Of a stretch of DNA of 23,971 nt, positions 1 through 6,970 are shown piece by piece. A program made the position numbers and the translations under genes. How positions within the stretch are numbered: position 1 is the first letter of the stretch; each line of letters begins with the position of its first letter. Source of the DNA: a virus. A model generated the notes under the pieces. It worked only from the letters and a program-made list of their open reading frames with translations. It had not been told where the DNA came from and made no database searches. The stretch is from positions 1 through 23,971 of the IMG/VR virus record IMGVR_UViG_3300037585_000005; one strand, 5' to 3'.

Positions 1-574
1 CCCTCCCTTCTTCGCTTTGTCCGACAACTCTTCCTTCTTCCTCACTTGGTTTATCCTTAGTCCGTCCATTGACTGTGGTGTCGCCCACATTTTTTCCGAG
101 GATCCAGATTCTATCTCTTTTGTGGGGAGCTTCGACACCGCAAGCTGGAATAATAAACGATTGCGTGGCGTAACCTTCGGTTTCCAAGTCAAGACACACA
201 TCATCGAGTGCCACGTTGACGAAGCCACCAACGTTTTCGACAATGACCCAAGTGGGTTTTTTGTGCTTAATAATTTCATACATGTACGGCCAGAGGTGTC
301 TGTCGTCTTCCTTGCCTTTTTGCTTCCCGGCGAGGGAGAACGGCTGACAGGGGATGCCTCCACAGATGAGGTCGAATTCTTGAATAAGTCTTGTTGGTTC
401 ATTTCCAATCTCCTTTAGGTCTTTATATATTGGCACATCAGGCCAATGTTTGTTTAATACTTTACGACAGAACTCATCATACTCACAAAAGGCTACAGTA
501 TCAAAACCACCTGTAGCTTCTAGTCCAAGGCTGAATCCTCCTATCCCGGAACACACATCTAATATCTTAATCAT
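1..574 (-). CDS. C5-cytosine DNA methyltransferase, partial (3' end cut by window edge)
   Basis: This gene transfers a methyl group from S-adenosylmethionine to carbon 5 of cytosine in a DNA target. About 191 residues are visible, starting at the ATG at 574-572. The SAM-binding motif I (DVCSGIGGFSLGLE) lies at residues 6-19. The catalytic motif IV (GGIPCQPFS, nucleophile Cys76) is at 72-80, motif VI (ENVGG) at 113-117 and motif VIII (HKRDRIW) at 151-157. The target-recognition domain and motifs IX-X lie beyond the left edge. The start overlaps the upstream methyltransferase by 8 bp, so translation is probably coupled. Base composition is odd: positions 1-360 are about 50% GC by hand count, whereas the 5' part of the gene and its neighbours are clearly AT-richer. 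This suggests a mosaic or acquired gene. The family assignment is secure; the target sequence cannot be read from the fragment. Confidence 0.93.
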   Translation of the reverse strand, partial: MIKILDVCSGIGGFSLGLEATGGFDTVAFCEYDEFCRKVLNKHWPDVPIYKDLKEIGNEPTRLIQEFDLICGGIPCQPFSLAGKQKGKEDDRHLWPYMYEIIKHKKPTWVIVENVGGFVNVALDDVCLDLETEGYATQSFIIPACGVEAPHKRDRIWILGKNVGDTTVNGRTKDKPSEEEGRVVGQSEEGR

Positions 575-1523
575 CTTTAATCTCAATCTTATTAAAAAGA
601 TCAGTGCCAACACCTAATCTTTTCTTTGCTATCTCTATGTATTCCTCGTTAATTTCAATCAATACAGCATCTCTATTATGTCCATTGGCTACTAAAGCCG
701 TAGTTCCACTACCACCAAAGGGATCTAAAACCGTACCACCTTCAGGACAACCTGCTAACACGCATGGCTCTATTAAATCCATAGGGAAGGTTGCAAAGTG
801 TGCTCCTTTAAATGGTTTGGTGGTGACTGTCCAAACTGAGCGTTTGTTTGCACCTTTAATTTCTTTATAATTTCTTTTTTCCATATTATGTTTATTTTTC
901 CCGCCTAAAGCTCCTTGTGCGGTTCTTGCCCTAGCCATAATAAATCCTTTATTAGATTCTTTTATTGGCTCTCTAATAGATTCCATATCGCAATAATATT
1001 TACGACTCTTACTCAATAAAAATATATATTCATGTGCTTTTGTGCATCTATCTTTAACACTTTCTGGCATGGGATTAGGCTTGTGCCAAATAATATCCTG
1101 TCTTAAATACCAACCATCAGCTTGTAAGGCAAACGCTACTCGCCAAGGTATTCCAACTAAATTTTTAGGTGGTAAATTTGTTTTTACTTCAATATTTCCT
1201 TGTCTTTCTTGAAGTTCTTTTCTTCTGCTTACAACGTAACCTTCTTTTGAATTTGCGTTAAATCCTTTGCCTTTTTGTTGTCCGTAACTATCACCAAGAT
1301 TTAACCAAACTGTGCCATCATCTCGCAACACTCGTTTTACTTCTCTAAACACTTCAACTAAGTTATTAACAAATTCTTCAGGTGTTTCTTCTAAACCTAA
1401 CTGTTTGCCTTCGCCATAGTCTCTCAACCCCCAATAAGGCGGAGAGGTAATACAAGTATTAATAGATTGATCTTCTAGATCTTTAAGTCTGTCTAAACAA
1501 CTACCATGTAATATCTTAATCAT
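567..1523 (-). CDS. Site-specific DNA methyltransferase, SPPY type (N4-cytosine or N6-adenine)
   Basis: This is an amino-methyltransferase of the beta-class order, with the catalytic motif near the N-terminus and the SAM-binding motif near the C-terminus. The catalytic motif SPPYWGLRDYG starts at residue 27, and DPFGGSGTT is at about residues 267-275 of 318. SPPY is more typical of N4-cytosine enzymes than the DPPY/DPPW of N6-adenine enzymes, but the target base cannot be settled from sequence alone. The reading frame is open further upstream (to 1574), but I chose the ATG at 1523-1521. It overlaps the preceding stop by 8 bp and starts with MIKIL, as the next gene does; the extra upstream residues would only duplicate coding sequence of the neighbour. 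No restriction endonuclease gene is adjacent, so it is probably an orphan, anti-restriction methyltransferase. Confidence 0.9.
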   Translation of the reverse strand: MIKILHGSCLDRLKDLEDQSINTCITSPPYWGLRDYGEGKQLGLEETPEEFVNNLVEVFREVKRVLRDDGTVWLNLGDSYGQQKGKGFNANSKEGYVVSRRKELQERQGNIEVKTNLPPKNLVGIPWRVAFALQADGWYLRQDIIWHKPNPMPESVKDRCTKAHEYIFLLSKSRKYYCDMESIREPIKESNKGFIMARARTAQGALGGKNKHNMEKRNYKEIKGANKRSVWTVTTKPFKGAHFATFPMDLIEPCVLAGCPEGGTVLDPFGGSGTTALVANGHNRDAVLIEINEEYIEIAKKRLGVGTDLFNKIEIKDD

Positions 1524-2070
1524 CACTAACCTCATTACCCCATACATCCCAACCATCTCTTTCATTTCTAGCAAACATTTCTAAATAATTATCAGGCGAC
1601 ATATCTTCTACCAAATCAAAAAATTCTTGTGGTTTTGTTGAGTGTGGTTTTTGACTAGGGCAAATTATATGATTAAGTTTTGCCATACTTTTAAACTTCT
1701 GCATTGGTTTTTTGTAAAAGCCTAATAAGCAAAATTCTGTAGCAAACTTATATCCAAAACAAGGCATCATGCCATTTGGTTTATTCCAAACCATAGTTAA
1801 ATGATAATTAACATCCCAAGACTTTAATACATCAAAGGTATGTGGAAGCATTTTATTAGTAGTCCAAGTGTAAACATGACAACCTAAATTTGCTATATCT
1901 CCTATTGGTAATGCCTTTATTTCTTCAATAGTCATTGTTGGATAATCTAATTTTGTTTTTCTGTTTTTTCTTGTTTTAACCAAACCTGTCATTGATATAT
2001 CCCAAGGCGGATCAAGAACTATTGTGTTATATTTTTTGTTTGGTAGTTGAATGTCTATGTTGTTACTCAT
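1516..2070 (-). CDS. MT-A70 family adenine methyltransferase (third tandem copy)
   Basis: A 184-aa protein of the MT-A70 family (N6-adenine methyltransferases). The catalytic motif DPPW is at residues 20-23, preceded by the LPNKKY segment shared with its two upstream paralogues. A degenerate HSTKP motif and a YLEMFAR segment near the C-terminus correspond to HSQKP and RIELFAR in the paralogues. It ends in DGWDVWGNEVSDD. It is the most divergent of the three copies: the segment after DPPW differs and one of the shared motifs is changed, so its target may differ. The ATG at 2070 overlaps the upstream TGA by 4 bp. The product presumably methylates phage DNA; no restriction partner is seen. Confidence 0.88.
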   Translation of the reverse strand: MSNNIDIQLPNKKYNTIVLDPPWDISMTGLVKTRKNRKTKLDYPTMTIEEIKALPIGDIANLGCHVYTWTTNKMLPHTFDVLKSWDVNYHLTMVWNKPNGMMPCFGYKFATEFCLLGFYKKPMQKFKSMAKLNHIICPSQKPHSTKPQEFFDLVEDMSPDNYLEMFARNERDGWDVWGNEVSDD

Positions 2071-2600
2071 ACTTCGTTACCCCAACTATCCCAGCCTTCT
2101 GCTCTCTGCCTAGCGAATAGTTCTATGCGTGGAAGATCACCGCTTGAGTTTACAATTAAATCTCTTGTGCTACTTGGTTTTTGGCTATGCAACCTTGGGT
2201 TGACTTCCATAAACATATTTTTGGTTGTTTTATTAGTACACTTCATTTTTCCTTTTACACCAAAAATAATATGTTCGGTGCAACCTCTAAAGTAATAACC
2301 CATACCCATTTCAGGTGTTCCGTCTTTGTAGGTCTTTATCCATGTCAATAGGGTTTTATATTCAAACCCCCATGACTCGCAGACTTCTAAACCTTCTTTA
2401 ATAAACGGATTAGTAACCCATAAATATAGATGTGCTTTATCTTCTGCTATGTCTGCTACAGGCATATTTTTTATATCTTTATTGGTCATGGTGGGATAGG
2501 TGTGTTCATTGCTACCATTTCCCCAACTCTCCTTGTACTTCCAAGGTGGATCAGCATAAATAATACTGTACTTCTTATTAGGTAATTTAATCAACTTCAT
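2067..2600 (-). CDS. MT-A70 family adenine methyltransferase (second tandem copy)
   Basis: A 177-aa MT-A70 family protein with ADPPW at about residues 16-20 (the catalytic DPPW of N6-adenine methyltransferases), a PRLHSQKP motif, a PRIELFAR segment and a terminal GWDSWGNEV. I chose the ATG at 2600-2598, giving MKLIKLPNKKY, rather than an upstream in-frame start at 2621, because its N-terminus then aligns with both paralogues. The chosen start overlaps the upstream gene by 14 bp. The GGGG within the upstream gene's conserved WGNEV codons lies just ahead, so translation is probably coupled. Inferred role: methylation of phage DNA to evade host restriction. Confidence 0.9.
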   Translation of the reverse strand: MKLIKLPNKKYSIIYADPPWKYKESWGNGSNEHTYPTMTNKDIKNMPVADIAEDKAHLYLWVTNPFIKEGLEVCESWGFEYKTLLTWIKTYKDGTPEMGMGYYFRGCTEHIIFGVKGKMKCTNKTTKNMFMEVNPRLHSQKPSSTRDLIVNSSGDLPRIELFARQRAEGWDSWGNEV

Positions 2601-3129
2601 TACCCCAACTATCCCAACCATCTACTGTTTCTCTTGCGAACAGTTCTATGCGTGGTAGGTCTCCAACCAGTTCTACAATTTTATCTCTTACTACATCTGG
2701 TTTTTGTGAGTGTTTTCTTATTCTATCGTCAACTATTTGATGTACTGATTTTGATACCCTTTTGGGTTTACCTTTAGTTGCCAATAAACATATCTCATTA
2801 TTCGCTCTGGTCCAATGTCCTAATCCCCAAAACCAACTGTTAGCTTTCTTGTTTCTTTTTACCCAACTAAATCCACAAGTCTTGTAAGTAAATCCCCATT
2901 CTTCTATTGTTTCCAACCCTTCTTTTAATAAAGGATATGTAACCCACAATAAAAGAACACAATTATCATCTGCAATATCTTGTACTGGTAAATTATATAT
3001 ATCTTCTATATCCATACAGTCATAATGATTTTCAGCAGATTTTTTTTCTTTACCCTTGCCTGACCAAACTTTATAAGTCCAAGGCGGATCAGCATAGATA
3101 ATGTTGTATTTTTTATTTGGAAGAGTCAT
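2587..3129 (-). CDS. MT-A70 family adenine methyltransferase (first tandem copy)
   Basis: A 180-aa MT-A70 family N6-adenine methyltransferase. ADPPW is at residues 13-17 after LPNKKYNIIY; a KHSQKP motif, a PRIELFAR segment and a terminal GWDSWGNEVD follow. It resembles the downstream copy most closely in its N- and C-terminal motifs, but the middle third (after HYDCMD) is clearly different. That is the part likely to decide specificity. The ATG at 3129 overlaps the end of the primase-helicase gene by 17 bp. It is preceded by GGGGTAAAA, a plausible ribosome binding site. The family call is secure; the methylated sequence is unknown. Confidence 0.9.
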   Translation of the reverse strand: MTLPNKKYNIIYADPPWTYKVWSGKGKEKKSAENHYDCMDIEDIYNLPVQDIADDNCVLLLWVTYPLLKEGLETIEEWGFTYKTCGFSWVKRNKKANSWFWGLGHWTRANNEICLLATKGKPKRVSKSVHQIVDDRIRKHSQKPDVVRDKIVELVGDLPRIELFARETVDGWDSWGNEVD

Positions 3130-5134
3130 TTTTACCCCAAGGTTTCTCCATTTGATTATCTTCTAAGTAATACCAAGTGTTCTTGCCTGGTACGCTATGT
3201 GTTTTTACCTTATCTCCAAGATACTTTTGAACATGTGATACACCATATCTTGCTGCTCTTTCTCCTGAAGCTAAGTCTTTCTCTTTCAATGCAGTTCTAG
3301 CCAGTAGCTCTAGGTCTTGCCTTGTATAGAACTTATACGAACTCATTGCTCCAGCTATGACTCTAGCTATCTCTACTTCATCAGGACTGTCTTGTGCATC
3401 CACAATCCTGAAGAAGCCACGTTCAAAGTCAAAGTAAGCTAGATGTTGATCAGGTTCTCTTGCATTTCTTGCTTCGTAGAACAATGAAACGTTAGGCTTT
3501 GTACCTGACAGCTTGATACCTGAATCCATCCAACCAGCAAAGGCACTACCACCACGAGCTGACATGAACGACAGATCGTCTGCCCTTTCTTTACCTGTGT
3601 GATGAGCAATGATGACTGCTACTTTGAATAAATCTATTAACTTATCTATCCTAGATAACATCTCATGAATCTCTGAGTTAGAGTTTTCTTCACCACTAAA
3701 GAAGTTAATAATAGGATCAATCATTAATAGGTCAGGCTTATGATACTCAATACTTTCTGCTATAGCATCCATATCACTGTCCCTCATAATGTTTTTTCTA
3801 AGTCTGCCTGATGCTATCAGGTTTGACTTGCCCAAGTTATATAGTTCTGGGTCATGATGAAAAGGTTTGTAATACATTTCTATTCTCTTCTTTAAGAACT
3901 CATGAATAATCTCTGCCTGTAGCCACATGACTTTAAGAGGTCTAGAGAATTGTGTTCCCATAAACTCTGTGCCTGTCGTGGCAGATGCAGCAAATGCCCC
4001 TAACCAATGAGACTTACCTATCTTTGGCTTACCTAACAATAAGACTCTTGATTGTTCAAATATAAATGCATCTCCCCAAAACTGTTCGATGCGACTTGAG
4101 TCCATCGTATCCCAGAAAGGATCATTAAAAGGTTTCAAACCTAATGGATCTCTTTCAACTGTTGTTTTTTTCTTTTGCTGATCAATAGGATCTTCTTGAT
4201 CCATGATCTCTTTAAGTTCATCTGATAAAGGTATTTGCCATTGACTTGTGTTCCATTTAAGTATGCCTACATCAGTATGATCCTGGTTTCTTTTTAAATG
4301 GCCTGTGCAAATACTATTGGTTGTATGCAATACCTCTTGCACACTCATAGGTGGGTTGTTGGTTTGATTCCAATCTAATGCTTTGATAAGAACTTCACGC
4401 ATTCCCCAGCCTTCCAAGATCCACTTGCCTACCAATCTTGCAAGCGTGTCATTACGCATTCCAGATTGCACACCATCTAGGGATAAAGGTGTCTTGCTAT
4501 CTAAAATAATCTTTCCATCATTATTAAAGTCATAGATAACATTCATGTCTTGACTGTTAAGAATTGGAAGATCGTCTATTGAATCTATAATCATGTTATC
4601 AACTGTTTCAAACATATACTTATTAGAAGGACTGACCATGACATAGCCACCCTCTCCTCTAATATCTAATCGTCCTGTTGTATTTCGTATCGTAAGATTT
4701 GGATTGATTGCGTAGAAGTAATGATAGCCACCACGAGGAGTCTTTTGTTTGAGTGTAGTCCTTGTGATCTTTCCAGATTCTACAAAGTCACAAGCTTCTT
4801 GTGAGTCTGCATCTAATACAACAAAGGTAATGCCTGTTACCACTGCCCAATTGCATTTAGGAAATTGTTTATACCAATTCCCTATATCGTTTTTGCTAGG
4901 TTGATTTGTAATGTAGTCAGACCATTTGACTCTTGGTGTCTTGGACCATCGCTTTATTAAAACATCTTCTTCTTCGTTGGGATGTCTTGCTTTAAAGTAA
5001 TCTGGGATTACATCGTCTCGTGAGCCACAAGGTATTAGATGAAAGTTGTTTTCATAATATGAAGCCAACATATCTTTTCGTGACCTATCATCGATCTCGT
5101 CTCCAACAAGATTGAATTGTAAATCGAGAGACAT
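3113..5134 (-). CDS. Primase-helicase: PrimPol domain fused to RecA-like (RepA-type) ATPase
   Basis: A 673-aa replication protein. The N-terminal third looks like a bifunctional primase/polymerase domain of the archaeo-eukaryotic primase superfamily. The visible signs are NWAVVTG followed by VVLDADS (acidic metal-binding pair), then PRGGYHYFY, IRNTTGRLDIRGEGGYV and PSNKY. The second half is a RecA/RepA-like ATPase with Walker A GKPKIGKS at residues 368-375, Walker B LLMIDPI near 472 and AHHTGK after it. The C-terminal tail may be a winged-helix region. The protein most likely primes and unwinds DNA at the phage origin. It starts 1 bp after the repressor stop, with GAGGGG just upstream as ribosome binding site. 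No separate DNA polymerase is in the window, so synthesis may rely on a host enzyme or one encoded elsewhere. Confidence 0.87.
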   Translation of the reverse strand: MSLDLQFNLVGDEIDDRSRKDMLASYYENNFHLIPCGSRDDVIPDYFKARHPNEEEDVLIKRWSKTPRVKWSDYITNQPSKNDIGNWYKQFPKCNWAVVTGITFVVLDADSQEACDFVESGKITRTTLKQKTPRGGYHYFYAINPNLTIRNTTGRLDIRGEGGYVMVSPSNKYMFETVDNMIIDSIDDLPILNSQDMNVIYDFNNDGKIILDSKTPLSLDGVQSGMRNDTLARLVGKWILEGWGMREVLIKALDWNQTNNPPMSVQEVLHTTNSICTGHLKRNQDHTDVGILKWNTSQWQIPLSDELKEIMDQEDPIDQQKKKTTVERDPLGLKPFNDPFWDTMDSSRIEQFWGDAFIFEQSRVLLLGKPKIGKSHWLGAFAASATTGTEFMGTQFSRPLKVMWLQAEIIHEFLKKRIEMYYKPFHHDPELYNLGKSNLIASGRLRKNIMRDSDMDAIAESIEYHKPDLLMIDPIINFFSGEENSNSEIHEMLSRIDKLIDLFKVAVIIAHHTGKERADDLSFMSARGGSAFAGWMDSGIKLSGTKPNVSLFYEARNAREPDQHLAYFDFERGFFRIVDAQDSPDEVEIARVIAGAMSSYKFYTRQDLELLARTALKEKDLASGERAARYGVSHVQKYLGDKVKTHSVPGKNTWYYLEDNQMEKPWGKNDSSK

Positions 5135-5135
5135 A

Positions 5136-5327
5136 CTACCCCTCTATAGATCCATAGATGCCTTCCCAATCCAAAGCATGCCCGGTTAACTTAATAAGTT
5201 TCTTTGCCTGATTTACAGAGGGTTGCCTATTGCCATACCTCCAAGACTTGATTGTATCAACAGATACACCTAGCTCTTTAGCTAAAGGTTCTTCACCCCT
5301 CTTTTCTATATAATCTTTTAAATTCAT
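5136..5327 (-). CDS. Cro/YdaS-like helix-turn-helix repressor
   Basis: A 63-aa DNA-binding protein. The helix-turn-helix covers about residues 13-34: EPLAKELGVS, then VDTIKSWRYGNRQPS, the classic pattern of Cro/CI-type and YdaS-like regulators. It is first in the leftward operon and borders the only intergenic control region of the window, which carries inverted repeats. This is the expected position for an autoregulating early repressor. A strong AGGAG lies just ahead of the ATG. The small size, without an oligomerisation or cleavage domain, argues for a Cro-type regulator rather than a CI-type lysogeny repressor. No CI-like partner or integrase is visible here. Confidence 0.82.
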   Translation of the reverse strand: MNLKDYIEKRGEEPLAKELGVSVDTIKSWRYGNRQPSVNQAKKLIKLTGHALDWEGIYGSIEG

Positions 5328-5349
5328 GTCTCTCCTGTTTTAATAAAGT

Positions 5350-5411
5350 GACACGCTTCAAGTTTATGTGGATACTTTGTCTAGGGTGGCAAAGTATTTT
5401 TGAAACGTGTC
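5350..5411. promoter_or_regulatory. Nested inverted repeats, candidate repressor operators
   Basis: The outer arms are GACACGCTTCAA (5350-5361) and TTGAAACGTGTC (5400-5411), complementary at 11 of 12 positions. Inside them is a perfect 8-bp inverted repeat, ATACTTTG (5372-5379) and CAAAGTAT (5390-5397), with a 10-bp spacer. The arms are not placed symmetrically, which fits separate protein-binding sites better than a single hairpin. The site lies directly upstream of the helix-turn-helix gene in the divergent control region, so it is a likely operator for that protein. This is inference from position and symmetry. Confidence 0.6.
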
Positions 5412-5442
5412 GTGCTTTCCACAAAGCTTCTTTATAATAATT

Positions 5443-5466
5443 CTTTACTGACAAATTGTAAAGTAT
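5443..5466. promoter_or_regulatory. Inverted repeat with third AAAGTAT copy, next to the rightward -35 box
   Basis: CTTTAC (5443-5448) and GTAAAG (5458-5463) form a 6-bp inverted repeat with a 9-bp spacer. AAAGTAT at 5460-5466 repeats the core of the inner inverted repeat at 5372-5397. It ends 4 bp before the TTGACA at 5471. A protein bound here would cover the rightward promoter. Candidate operator, inferred. Confidence 0.45.
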
Positions 5467-5470
5467 TCTC

Positions 5471-5501
5471 TTGACAACAAATTTAATATCATTAATATAA
5501 A
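5471..5501 (+). promoter_or_regulatory. Sigma70-like promoter of the rightward early operon
   Basis: A perfect -35 box TTGACA is at 5471-5476. A -10 candidate TAATAT is at 5493-5498 (16-bp spacer), and an overlapping TATAAA at 5496-5501 would give 19 bp. The first rightward gene starts at 5527 behind GGAG. No equally good promoter was found for the leftward operon. Confidence 0.65.
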
Positions 5502-5526
5502 GGTATTAAAAGTTTGGAGACTGATA

Positions 5527-5979
5527 ATGAAAAAGAAAAATCTTAGTATTCTCTGCCTTGCAGATTTGTTAAAAGAAAAGAAAAAGAATTTAACAATGCA
5601 AGCTGATTTAAAAAAAGCCAGTGCAGAGCTGGATAACGAAATTGCTTCTCGTCCTGAGATACAAAAGCATATCAAGAAACTTTCTAATACTGGTGGATCT
5701 ACCAGGGTCCCTTTGGACAATGTGATTCCATTAGATATTAGAGTGCAATACAGAGTTACAAGATCCTGGGATCAAGACTTTCTTTGTAAGGTAAAGAAAG
5801 AACTACCTAAGAGTATGTTCCCTTTTAAGATTCAATACGTAGAAGATACAGTTAAATCAAAAAAGATTGCAGAAGAGAATCAAGATGTATACGACAAGAT
5901 ACAAGAGGGATTGCAAACCAAGATTAATGAAAGGCCTTACATACAATTCATAGATCCATTGAAGGGAGATAAGAAATGA
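5527..5979 (+). CDS. Hypothetical protein, first gene of rightward early operon
   Basis: A 150-aa protein I do not recognise. The N-terminal 55 residues are lysine-rich and probably helical (ADLLKEKKKNLTMQADLKKA, then IQKHIKKL). A mixed alpha/beta part follows, containing IPLDIRVQYRVTRSW and MFPFKIQYVED. There is no signal peptide or membrane segment. The ATG is preceded by GGAG at 7-bp spacing and sits about 25 bp after the promoter -10 box. It is followed with a 4-bp overlap by another small unknown and then a Sak4-like recombinase, so a role at the start of replication, recombination or host takeover is plausible but unproven. Confidence 0.8.
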   Translation: MKKKNLSILCLADLLKEKKKNLTMQADLKKASAELDNEIASRPEIQKHIKKLSNTGGSTRVPLDNVIPLDIRVQYRVTRSWDQDFLCKVKKELPKSMFPFKIQYVEDTVKSKKIAEENQDVYDKIQEGLQTKINERPYIQFIDPLKGDKK

Positions 5980-6206
5980 GTACAATCCCAAGACCATCCG
6001 CAAGAAAAATATTAGAACAGCTACATGAAGATGACCAATCTTTAATTTGGTATTTATTGGTAGCTGCCTACGCAATTAAAACAGGTGACATACCTAAGTC
6101 ATATAAAACCACACCGAGAGGTTATGAATTTTCCGCTTATGATTTTGATATTGATCATTTAGAAAAGAAAAAAATTAGAAGTTTACTTAGGAGGATAGAT
6201 AAATGA
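5976..6206 (+). CDS. Hypothetical small protein
   Basis: A 76-aa protein of unknown function. The visible segments are RPSARKILEQLHEDDQSLIWY near the N-terminus and a basic C-terminus (EKKKIRSLLRRIDK). The central LIWYLLVAAYAI is hydrophobic but short and flanked by acidic residues; it looks more like a buried helix than a membrane span. The start overlaps the upstream stop by 4 bp and the end overlaps the next gene by 4 bp. A GGGAG ribosome binding site is present. The tight coupling supports a real gene. Confidence 0.75.
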   Translation: MSTIPRPSARKILEQLHEDDQSLIWYLLVAAYAIKTGDIPKSYKTTPRGYEFSAYDFDIDHLEKKKIRSLLRRIDK

Positions 6207-6970
6207 GTTTATTAGAAACAGTAGAGAGAGGAATCAAAGTGCCTACGCTAAAAATCAATGTGTCTGGAACTAATGGCATTGGTAAAAGCACCTTTGCTTC
6301 ACAAGCACCTAGACCAATATTTATTAAGACAGAAGATGGAACAAACTTTATTGACGTGCCATCTTTTCCTTTGTGCCAGGCTTATGATGATGTATTAAAA
6401 CAAATTTCTACATTGTTGCATGAAGAACACGATTACAAGACCCTAGTCTTTGATACGACTGATTGGGCTGAGAAACTGATACATCAGAAGGTGTGCCAGA
6501 ATCATTCAGTCAAATCAATTGAAGCTCTAGGTTTTGGTAAAGGATACACAGAAGCATCAGAACTATATCGTTCATTACTAGCTATGTTTGATGATCTGGG
6601 AAAGAAGAAGAAGATGAACATCGTCTTACTATCACATGTATCCATAAGAACTTTTAACGATCCTGAGAGAGAACCTTATGATCGTTGGGAATTGAATCTA
6701 CACAAGAAAGTATCAGCAATGATAAAAGAATGGGTAGATTTTAATCTGTTTGCGAACTACGAGGTAACAACTCGTACAAGTGGACAGGGCTTTAAAGAAA
6801 CTACTAGAGGCGTGTCTTATGGCAAGCGAAAGTTGTTTCATAAGTATGCAGCTTCGTTTGACGCTAAGTCTAGAGTTGATTTGGGGAGTGCCCCTTTAGA
6901 ACTAGAGTGGAGTGCCTTCATGACTGCTTTGAAAGAATCATTAAAATCTAAAACAGGAGTAAAAAAATGA
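6203..6970 (+). CDS. Sak4-like RecA-fold ATPase, phage recombinase
   Basis: A 255-aa P-loop ATPase of the kind found in phage recombination modules (Sak4/AAA_24-like). Walker A GTNGIGKST is at residues 22-30 and Walker B TLVFDTTDW at 80-88. A beta strand ending in LLSHVSIRTF follows, as expected for the sensor strand of a RecA core. Such proteins anneal or pair single-stranded DNA with the help of an SSB. The next gene encodes a DUF669 SSB-like protein, the usual partner, with a 4-bp overlap. A strong GGAGG precedes the start. There is no RecA-like C-terminal domain, consistent with Sak4-type minimal recombinases. The subfamily call rests on motifs and context. Confidence 0.82.
   Translation: MSLLETVERGIKVPTLKINVSGTNGIGKSTFASQAPRPIFIKTEDGTNFIDVPSFPLCQAYDDVLKQISTLLHEEHDYKTLVFDTTDWAEKLIHQKVCQNHSVKSIEALGFGKGYTEASELYRSLLAMFDDLGKKKKMNIVLLSHVSIRTFNDPEREPYDRWELNLHKKVSAMIKEWVDFNLFANYEVTTRTSGQGFKETTRGVSYGKRKLFHKYAASFDAKSRVDLGSAPLELEWSAFMTALKESLKSKTGVKK

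Noticed and set aside
17-418. Open frame on the plus strand at the left edge
   Set aside because: It is the antisense shadow of the C5-methyltransferase, whose motifs I, IV, VI and VIII are all on the minus strand.
5328-5460. Sigma70 promoter for the leftward operon
   Set aside because: TTGTCA and TATAAA-like hexamers exist on the minus strand, but their spacing (about 12 bp) is wrong; a promoter must exist but I cannot place it.
5445-6075. Minus-strand open frames opposite the first rightward genes
   Set aside because: They run through the promoter and operator region or oppose well-coupled genes; their compositions are Phe/Leu-rich shadow-type.
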